Shown here in pieces: positions 58,084-64,000 of a stretch of 64,000 nt of DNA. Position numbers and translations under genes: made by a program. The stretch lies in the NCBI GenBank assembly GCA_964565775.1, contig CAZMGB010000008.1, positions 79,673-143,672 on the forward strand. The letters run 5' to 3'. Each line of letters begins with the position of its first letter. Position 1 is the first letter of the stretch. A model generated the notes under the pieces. The model was given only the letters and a program-made list of their open reading frames with translations, was not told the DNA's origin and did not search any database. This stretch comes from CAZMGB01 sp964565775 (GTDB lineage: Bacteria > Chloroflexota > Dehalococcoidia > DSTF01 > JALHUB01).

Positions 58084-58360
58084 AGTTACCCAAATCGTCT
58101 ACACCCACGAGGATCTGGCCAAGGCTCTCATCCGGGATCGGGGCCTTGATTCAGGCCACTGGGCAGTGTTGATCAGGTTCCGATTCGAAGGGGGGAACTT
58201 GCAGACTGTCCCGGATGTCATGACGCCCGCGGCCATCACATTCATCGAGAGCATAGGATTGCAGCGCTTCGATGAACCCAATCCGCTCACGGTCGACGCC
58301 AGTACTCTCTCCGAGTCCAGGCCTCGTCGGAAGGCTCGGCCCGTTGCCCAGAGCGCGTGA
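58076..58360 (+). CDS. Unknown third protein of the hicAB operon
   Basis: 94 residues. The fold looks mixed alpha/beta: TQIVYTHEDLAKALIRDRG, then GHWAVLIRFRFEGGNLQTVP and MTPAAITFIESIGLQRF. The tail is basic. No family recognised. The 8-bp overlap with hicB means it is co-translated with the toxin-antitoxin pair. Confidence 0.7.
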   Translation: MPEVTQIVYTHEDLAKALIRDRGLDSGHWAVLIRFRFEGGNLQTVPDVMTPAAITFIESIGLQRFDEPNPLTVDASTLSESRPRRKARPVAQSA

Positions 58361-58366
58361 GGTGGA

Positions 58367-59605
58367 TCAGGGCAGCAGGTTCTTGAGGACCTGCCCCTCC
58401 TTCATCACCAGGGCCACCTTGCCGGGCTCCCGCAGCACCTCAATGTCCTCGAGAGGATTGCCGTCGACAACGATGACGTCGGCCCACTTGCCCTCCTCGA
58501 GAGTGCCGATGCGGTCGGCCATGCCGAAGAGCTCGGCGTTGCTGCGGGTGGCGCTGATCAGGGCCGCCATCGGCCCCATGACACGAGCCTTCAAGCCCAG
58601 CTCCATCGTCTTGAAGGGCTGCATCGGCCCCAGGAGGTCGGAGCCGGAGCCGATCGCCACCCCGGCGGCGAGGGCGACTTGCAGGCTGTCGAAGCAGCCT
58701 TGCTTGGCGAGGCGGATCTTGTCCAACTGGAAAGCGGGCACGCCGTAGTTCGGCCCGAAGCTGTCGATGAGCTCGTAGGTGGTGATGGTGGGCACCAGGC
58801 AGGCGCCCTTCGCCTTCATCTGCGCCGCCGTCGCCTCGTCCAGAAAGTTGCCGTGCTCGATGGAGAGGACGCCCGCCTCGAGCGCGTTTGCGATGCTCTG
58901 CGGGCTATAGGTGTGGGCCATGGTGATCTTGCCGACGGCCCGCCCCTCGTAGACGGCGGCGGCCATCTCCTCGACCGTCAGTTGCGTCGTAGCCAGCTCG
59001 TCGGCGGGCGACATGGCGCCACCGGCCGCCATTACCTTGATCTGGGTCGCGCCCCGCCTCAGTTGCTCGCGGGCGGCGCGCCGAACCTGATCGGGCCCGT
59101 CGCAGATCGCGGGCAGGGCCGTGAGGCCGGCGACGTTCTGGGCGAGATGCTCCTGGTATCGCTGTCGCCAGTCGCCGTGGCCACCGGTCTGCGAGATCAT
59201 GGCGTCGCTGGGGAGGATGCGGGGGCCGCGGATGTGCCCCTCCGCCACCGCCTGCGCGAAGCCGCCATCGATGCCGCCGGCGTCGCGCACGGTGGTGAAG
59301 CCGGCGTCCAGCGTGTCCTCGATTATCCGGCGCACCTTCATGGCCCAGACGGCCATGGGCTGCGACAGCATCGCCTCCGGCCCGAGGTCGGTGCTCCCCA
59401 GGTGTACATGGGCGTCGCTCAGACCCGGCAGCACCGTCCTGCCGCCCACGTCGATGACGGTTGCGCCGCGCGGAGGCCGCAGGGCCTTCGCGAGCGCCAC
59501 CTTGGCGATGAAGCGCTCGTCGACGAGCAGGCTCGTCCCCGGGCGAGGGTCGGCCCCCGTGCAGTCGATGATCGTGCAGTTGTGCAGGACGATGGGGCTG
59601 GCCAC
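58367..59605 (-). CDS. Amidohydrolase-family protein
   Basis: 412 residues. Metal motif GLSDAHVHLG (H-x-H) near 66, then TGGHGDWRQ, MAHTYSPQSIANALEAGVLSIEHGNFLD with two more His ligands, and the Asp in GSGSDLLGP. It resembles prolidase/imidazolonepropionase-like amidohydrolases. Substrate unknown. Next gene is an enolase-superfamily enzyme 13 bp away. Confidence 0.9.
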   Translation of the reverse strand: MASPIVLHNCTIIDCTGADPRPGTSLLVDERFIAKVALAKALRPPRGATVIDVGGRTVLPGLSDAHVHLGSTDLGPEAMLSQPMAVWAMKVRRIIEDTLDAGFTTVRDAGGIDGGFAQAVAEGHIRGPRILPSDAMISQTGGHGDWRQRYQEHLAQNVAGLTALPAICDGPDQVRRAAREQLRRGATQIKVMAAGGAMSPADELATTQLTVEEMAAAVYEGRAVGKITMAHTYSPQSIANALEAGVLSIEHGNFLDEATAAQMKAKGACLVPTITTYELIDSFGPNYGVPAFQLDKIRLAKQGCFDSLQVALAAGVAIGSGSDLLGPMQPFKTMELGLKARVMGPMAALISATRSNAELFGMADRIGTLEEGKWADVIVVDGNPLEDIEVLREPGKVALVMKEGQVLKNLLP

Positions 59606-59618
59606 GATGCGCCCCCCC

Positions 59619-60752
59619 TCAGGCCGTGACGCCCACGTCGGTGGACTCGTACTTCTTCAGCTTCTCCATGTCCAGCTCGATGCCCAAGCCGGGCTTGTCG
59701 GGCAGCCGCAGGTAGCCCTCGGAGTCGATGGTAATGGGCTCGGTGAGGATGAAGTCGCGCACCTCAGGCGTCCAGGCGGGCGGGTCGTACGGGAACTCGA
59801 TGAAGGGGCAGTTCGGCACCGCCGCCGCCACGTGGAGGTTGGCCATGAGGCCTATCCCGTTGGACCAGGTATGGGGGCTGAACATGTGCCCGGCCGCCTC
59901 GGCCATGCCCGCCACCTTGCGCGCCGTCGAAATGCCGCCGGCGAAGGTCGCGTCGGGCTGGTAGACATCGTAGCAGCCCTTCTCCAGATAGACCTGAAAC
60001 TCATGCAGGTCCAGGTTCAGCTCGCCGCCGGCGATACGCAGGTTCACCGCCTGGCGCAGGCGGGCCAGCCCCTCGTAGTCATAGGCGTAGAGGGGCTCCT
60101 CGAGCCAGTACACGCCCGTCTTCTCCATCTCCCACGCCATCCCCACCGCCGTCCGCAGGTCCCAGCGATTCTGCGCCTTGTCGCCCGGGAAGGTCCAGGC
60201 CTGATTGGCGTCGACCATGATCTCCATGCTGTCGCCGACCTTCTCGCGAACCGCCTCGAGGATCTTCAGGTCGTCCCTGGGATCGGGGCTGTGGAAGCGC
60301 AGCTTGACGGCGGTGAAACCCTCCTCCCTGAGCTTCTCCACGTCGTCGACGCGTTGCTCCGTGTCGCGCAACTCGCCGGTGCTGGCGTAGGCGCGGACGC
60401 GGTTCTTGTGGCCGCCCAGGAGGCGATAGAGGGGCTGGCCGCTCACCTTGCCCACGATGTCCCAGAGGGCTATCTCGATCGGCCAGACGCGCCCGACGAA
60501 GTAGGCGACGCTCCGCACGTTGGGCAGGTGATCCTCGATGGCCAGCGGGTCCTGGCCTACGAAGAAGACCTTCGTCATGCCCAGACGCGTCAACAGCACA
60601 CCGCCCGACCCTATCCCGGTGATCCCTTCGTCGGTATCGATCTCGACGATCGTGATGCGATGGGTGTTGCTGGGCATGGGCTGCCAGGTGGGGGCGAAAG
60701 CGGGCTTGTGAGGGAGGTCGAAGCTGCGCACGCGGAGGTCGGTGATCTTCAT
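59619..60752 (-). CDS. Mandelate racemase/muconate lactonizing enzyme family protein
   Basis: 377 residues, enolase superfamily. N-terminal capping domain, then catalytic Lys region FTAVKLRFHSPD (K-x-K-like KLR), metal ligands in IMVDANQAWTF (Asp), YWLEEPLY (Glu) and IAGGELNLDLHEF (Glu), and PHTWSNGIGLMANLHVAAAVPN with the His. Dehydratase or racemase of acid sugars or similar; substrate open. Upstream of the amidohydrolase on the same strand. Confidence 0.9.
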   Translation of the reverse strand: MKITDLRVRSFDLPHKPAFAPTWQPMPSNTHRITIVEIDTDEGITGIGSGGVLLTRLGMTKVFFVGQDPLAIEDHLPNVRSVAYFVGRVWPIEIALWDIVGKVSGQPLYRLLGGHKNRVRAYASTGELRDTEQRVDDVEKLREEGFTAVKLRFHSPDPRDDLKILEAVREKVGDSMEIMVDANQAWTFPGDKAQNRWDLRTAVGMAWEMEKTGVYWLEEPLYAYDYEGLARLRQAVNLRIAGGELNLDLHEFQVYLEKGCYDVYQPDATFAGGISTARKVAGMAEAAGHMFSPHTWSNGIGLMANLHVAAAVPNCPFIEFPYDPPAWTPEVRDFILTEPITIDSEGYLRLPDKPGLGIELDMEKLKKYESTDVGVTA

Positions 60753-60908
60753 GGCGATAGATCCTTCTCGGAGTACACCGGAGCGCCGGGCTCCTTCGAT
60801 CCATAGACAGGGGGCACGGGGACGCCACGCGTCCCCGGTGGGGTCATAATAGCGTCCGCCCCCTGCGGAGGCAACAGGGGGTGGAACAGGGGCGTCAGAG
60901 GCGGAAGC

Positions 60909-62150
60909 TCAGGGAGAGGCCGCACTGTAGACGCGCGTGTCGGGCTTGAAGACCGCCCAGATGAACCAGAAGTAGTCGCCGTGAACGACGGGCTCGAGGG
61001 CTTCGCCCTTGAGCTCCCCGTCCACGGCCTTGCCCAGCACGTCCCAGGTGCTGCCGGTCTCCTCGTCCACGATGGCGTCACCGGCGGCGCGGAACGTGAG
61101 GCTCTGTCCGTTGACCTCGGGGACGAACACGCCGGAGGCGCCGGTGCCCTGCGAGTCGCCGACGCTGTCGCGGTCGAGCGCGGACTTGCTTCCAGGGGCG
61201 AAGAAGACGGCGACGGGCCGGCCGCCGACGGTGTCGTTCACCACCCGCTTCTCCTCCAGGACGCTGAACGGGTAGGCCGCGTCCTCGCCGCCGAGCGTGA
61301 CCGTCACGACCCGCTCGATGGGCGGCAGCCTGGGGTCGGAGGCTTCGTTGAACAGGAAGGGGCTGGAGTCGATGTCGTCGTAGCCCGTGTACGGGTTCCG
61401 GCCGTACGGGCGGCTGAAGCCCGTGTCCCTGGAGAGCACCTTGCCCAGCGGGAACGTCTTCTTGAAGTCGCCCCAGGAGATGATCGAGGCTGGCAGAGAC
61501 GAAAGCTGGGTGCCCGTTAGGTCGCCGACGATGGCGTCGCCGGCGGTCTGCTGCCACCAGCTCTCGGTCTGGCGGTCATACATCACCAGGTCGGTATCGA
61601 GGAGCCTGCCGGTAGTGCCGAAGTCGTACGTCACCCCGTCCACTGTCCTCTCGAAGACGTGGGCGGTGCCACAGAGGGGACAGAAAGTGACCAGAACAGG
61701 CTTTCCTCCGACGACGTCGTTCACCATCTCGTGCCAGATCAGGATCTGGAGCGGGTAGGCGCGAGCGTCGGAGTTGAGCTGGAAGGCGATGACGGGCTCC
61801 TGGTCGCGAAGGTACTCGTCGGCGGCAGCGGTATCGACGAACTTGGGGTCATCGATTGCCGGGATGCCGTCCTTGCCCGGCCCGCCGCTGACTATCTCCT
61901 CCAGCGGCACCGAGTGCAGCTCGAAATTGGTGTTCCACCCGGGTGAGAGGCTCTGCTCCAGGGCTTCGTCGTCGCTGCTCGGCGTAGCCGCCCGCACGTC
62001 CGGGGTCGCGCCGGCCTGCGACGATCCGCCGGCGCCGTCGCAGGCCACGAACAGAAGCGCCCCGAACAGGACCGCCGAAACGGCCAGGCGCCGCAGCCAC
62101 GGCCTCATCCGCCGCCATTGGCGAGTCGCTTCCACCTTCGTCACTTCCAT
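60909..62150 (-). CDS. DUF3179-family lipoprotein
   Basis: 413 residues from the ATG at 62150 (GGGGAG ten bases upstream); an ATG at 62108 is possible. Lipobox GALLFVACDG. The DUF3179 core is AYPLQILIWHEMVNDVVGGKPVLVTFCPLCGTAHVFERTV (C-P-L-C), then FGTTGRLLDTDLVMYDRQTESWWQQ. A second half repeats AYPFSVLEEKRVVNDTVGGRPVAVFF. Extracytoplasmic, function unknown; probably metal or heme related. Confidence 0.88.
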   Translation of the reverse strand: MEVTKVEATRQWRRMRPWLRRLAVSAVLFGALLFVACDGAGGSSQAGATPDVRAATPSSDDEALEQSLSPGWNTNFELHSVPLEEIVSGGPGKDGIPAIDDPKFVDTAAADEYLRDQEPVIAFQLNSDARAYPLQILIWHEMVNDVVGGKPVLVTFCPLCGTAHVFERTVDGVTYDFGTTGRLLDTDLVMYDRQTESWWQQTAGDAIVGDLTGTQLSSLPASIISWGDFKKTFPLGKVLSRDTGFSRPYGRNPYTGYDDIDSSPFLFNEASDPRLPPIERVVTVTLGGEDAAYPFSVLEEKRVVNDTVGGRPVAVFFAPGSKSALDRDSVGDSQGTGASGVFVPEVNGQSLTFRAAGDAIVDEETGSTWDVLGKAVDGELKGEALEPVVHGDYFWFIWAVFKPDTRVYSAASP

Positions 62151-62207
62151 TTGCGGTACGCTCCCCAGCAGCCTCACGATCCCAAGACCGAGCACGCTGG
62201 AGCGCAA

Positions 62208-62585
62208 CCCTCATTATATGTGATTCAGATCACCGGCCCGCCGGAGACGGCCCAGGGTGGTTCGAAGGAGACCCGGCCAGTCTGGGCGGCGCAGACACGC
62301 CCGCGAAGGTCCGGCGTCAGCTATCCCAAGAGCGGCATGCTACGAGACCCATTCTGAGGCGACGAGGAGAACGTCGGGCGGTATAATGACGCTGCGCGCG
62401 CCGGCTCGGCGAGCGCAGAGGGCCGGGCCCGGTTTCGCCGTCGCCGGTGAGCTGGAGTGCGAGATCCGGCGCGCTCTCCACGAATCAGGGTACTGCCTGT
62501 GATAAGCACCTTGCAGCCGCTAGACAAACGTCATCCCTCTTTCCGCCATCGTCCGCGACTGGCCTGAGGTCTTAGGGGGCTTGAG
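62208..62585. other. Spacer with a lone -10 box and a 38-codon frame
   Basis: TATAAT at 62382-62387. The frame 62384-62500 reads MTLRAPARRAQRAGPGFAVA and ELECEIRRALHESGYCL, the last part like the start of a BON domain cut by a stop. Probably a relic. No other structure seen. Confidence 0.3.
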
Positions 62586-63419
62586 ATGACCATACCCGGT
62601 GAGAAGTTCCCGCGCGATTATTCCCTCGAGGAGGCGCTGGAAAACGCCGCCCAGATCATCTTCGCCGCCAAGCACACGGTGGCCCTGGTCGGCGCCGGCA
62701 TCTCCGTCGAGAGCGGCGTCCCGCCTTTCCGCGGCCCCGGCGGCCTCTGGACGAAGTACGGCGAGCCCGCCATGGACGGCTACCAGAAGTTCATGGCCGA
62801 CCCCCGTGCCTGGTGGGCGGAACGTCTCGCGCGGCAGAGCGAAGAGTCGGAGTTGATGAGGGGCATTGAGCAGGCGCGGCCCAACCCCGCCCACCTCGCC
62901 CTCGCCGAGCTGGAGAAGATGGGGCAGCTTCAGCACATCATCACCCAGAACATCGATAACCTCCATCAGGAGGCCGGCAGCGTCGCCATCACCGAGATCC
63001 ACGGCAACCGCCTGAAGCTGCGCTGCATGAGCTGCAACGCCCGCTACCCCCTCTCGGAGCTGACCACCGACGAAATCCCACCTCGCTGTCCCGAGTGCGG
63101 GGGCATCCTCAAGAGCGATACCGTCATGTTCGGCGAGCCGATACCGCCGGACGCGCTGGCGTCTTGCCGGACTCAGGCGACCCTCGCCGACTGCATGCTT
63201 CTCGTCGGCACGTCGGCGGTGGTCTACCCGGCAGCCGAATTCCCCATCATCGCCTACCGTCGAGGGGCGCGGCTGGTGGAGATCAACCCCATGGAGACGC
63301 CCCTGTCCGACATCTGCGCCGCGCTGCTGCGCGCCCCGGCCGGCGAGATTATGCCTCCCCTGGTGCAGCGGGTTCGCAAGCTGGCCGAGGCGGCGGGCAG
63401 AGCCCCGGCCAAGGACTAG
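62586..63419 (+). CDS. Sir2-family NAD-dependent protein deacylase (sirtuin)
   Basis: 277 residues. NAD site GAGISVESGVPPFRGPGGLWTKYG, ITQNIDNLHQEAG, catalytic His in ITEIHGN, zinc Cys in CMSCNARYP and CPECGG, and VGTSAVVYPAAEFPIIA. Removes acyl groups from Lys and releases O-acyl-ADP-ribose. Acyl-CoA genes nearby (56.2 kb) are a possible target source (inference). Confidence 0.95.
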   Translation: MTIPGEKFPRDYSLEEALENAAQIIFAAKHTVALVGAGISVESGVPPFRGPGGLWTKYGEPAMDGYQKFMADPRAWWAERLARQSEESELMRGIEQARPNPAHLALAELEKMGQLQHIITQNIDNLHQEAGSVAITEIHGNRLKLRCMSCNARYPLSELTTDEIPPRCPECGGILKSDTVMFGEPIPPDALASCRTQATLADCMLLVGTSAVVYPAAEFPIIAYRRGARLVEINPMETPLSDICAALLRAPAGEIMPPLVQRVRKLAEAAGRAPAKD

Positions 63420-63610
63420 CCGACAGCACTCGGCTCGGGCGAAAAGGCCGGGCCCGCGCCCGGAAGCAGGAGAGCACCGTAGGCCGAGAAGAGCCGCATC
63501 TCCTCCACCTGTGGCAGGTGGCCGAACTCGTCGACGAGCGCGAAAGCAGCCCTGTCGAGCTGACGCGCGAGCTCATTGGTCGCGCCGAGTGTCTGCCTGG
63601 CAAACCTCAT
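63416..63610 (-). CDS. Possible small protein, unknown
   Basis: 64 codons from the ATG at 63610. LGATNELARQLDRAAFALVDEFGHLPQ looks like an amphipathic helix pair, but there is no ribosome site and no known family. It overlaps the sirtuin stop by a few bases on the other strand. Confidence 0.3.
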   Translation of the reverse strand: MRFARQTLGATNELARQLDRAAFALVDEFGHLPQVEEMRLFSAYGALLLPGAGPAFSPEPSAVG

Positions 63611-63718
63611 CGGACAGCCCGCTCGGCGGAATGCTAAACTAGGCGCGTGGTCCCGAAGGCGCGGGTTGCCCATTGAGAGGCGCCGCCGTCACTGGACCGC
63701 GAGAAAGGAGACGGACGT

Positions 63719-63958
63719 ATGGCGGACGTGACAATTACCCCAACCGACAACGGCCCTTACGTCGTGAAGGGCCAGTTCAAGGTCATCGACGGCGCCGGCA
63801 ACGAGTTTGAGGTCAAGGAGACCGCGCTCCTTTGCCGCTGCGGCCAGTCGGGCAACAAGCCGGGCCTGTTGCCCAACACCGTCTTTCGCGAGCTGAGGGC
63901 AAGGATGGAGTGGGGAAGCGATAGGATGGGCCTTCCGGATGACCAAGAGAAAGACTAA
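63719..63958 (+). CDS. CDGSH-like iron-sulfur protein lacking two ligands
   Basis: 79 residues after AAAGGAGAC. ITPTDNGPYVVKGQFKVIDG and LLCRCGQSGNKPG match the CDGSH (mitoNEET-like) N-terminal half, with the Cys-x-Cys ligands. The expected continuation with the third Cys and the His (C-D-x-x-H) is replaced by LLPNTVFRELRARME. A 2Fe-2S cluster of the usual type cannot form unless there is a frameshift. Confidence 0.7.
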   Translation: MADVTITPTDNGPYVVKGQFKVIDGAGNEFEVKETALLCRCGQSGNKPGLLPNTVFRELRARMEWGSDRMGLPDDQEKD

Positions 63959-64000
63959 CTGAAATAGGCCGAGGATCTCCCTCCCAGGCGCAGCTGTCCA

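Noticed and set aside
1..64000. tRNA genes
   Set aside because: I saw no cloverleaf with GTTCRANNC in the spacers I read; a scan with a tRNA covariance model would settle it.

Overview
This window is GC-rich, roughly two thirds G+C by eye, and bacterial. A run of ten N at 28067-28076 inside low-complexity G/C sequence shows it is a scaffolded draft, probably metagenome-derived. Several features point to Chloroflexota, most likely a Dehalococcoidia-like lineage: an archaeal-type phosphoglycerate mutase (ApgM) in a pgk-apgM-tpiA block, a C4-zinc-ribbon / serine-recombinase / RNase H string next to class A RNase P RNA, long-form HisG, and many dispersed palindromic repeats. That placement is inference. 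Promoters I can read are SigA-like (TTGACR, 16-18 bp, TANNNT).

Layout. 1-6 kb (minus strand): lipid and CoA-type enzymes (HSL-type esterase, SDR, alpha/beta hydrolase, crotonase), then a hydrolase-guanylate/adenylate cyclase fusion and the remains of a second copy that now surrounds a tyrosine-phosphatase gene. 6-16 kb (minus): GNAT, dapF, DinB, miaA, tpiA, apgM and pgk, then a polyprenyl synthase, a large penicillin-acylase-family protein and tsaC. 17-28.4 kb (plus): guaA, purD, purE, purB, purC and purS, broken up by two hicBA modules, one VapBC-like module, a duplicated degenerate channel-like membrane protein, a frameshifted OsmC gene and a REP-associated tyrosine transposase (RAYT). 28.5-33.3 kb (minus): hisG, a phospholipase-C-like gene, hisD, hisC, hisB. 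33.3-39.3 kb: NfeD protease plus stomatin pair, a branched-chain amino-acid binding lipoprotein and an MMPL transporter. 39.5-41.3 kb (minus): birA and bioY behind what looks like a transcription attenuator with a 24-codon leader ORF. 41.6-44.7 kb (plus): zinc-ribbon protein, a serine recombinase lacking its catalytic residues, RNase H and rnpB. 44.8-57 kb: a secreted protein, a MurE-type ligase, a class III aminotransferase followed by repeat debris, an FkbM methyltransferase, a large dockerin/TSP3 surface protein, yceD-rpmF-fabD, DinB, an M20 peptidase and a shortened 3-hydroxyacyl-CoA dehydrogenase. 57-64 kb: a three-gene hicAB operon, an amidohydrolase, an enolase-superfamily enzyme, a DUF3179 lipoprotein, a sirtuin and an incomplete CDGSH-type protein.

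How it fits together. Most of the window is ordinary metabolism: de novo purine synthesis, histidine synthesis, lower glycolysis, biotin uptake and ligation, and cell-envelope precursors. What stands out is repeat-driven remodelling. Four genes (crotonase, guaA, purB, class III aminotransferase) have an extra copy of their own 3' end nearby, and three of these copies are tied to palindromic repeats, a RAYT or a toxin-antitoxin module. The VapBC-like and third hicAB operons each have a textbook promoter overlapped by a long palindrome and a start codon so close to the -10 box that the mRNA is probably leaderless. The best candidates for something undescribed are the birA leader, the three-gene hicAB operon, the catalytically dead recombinase kept among housekeeping genes, and the RAYT locus with its 97-bp direct repeats.
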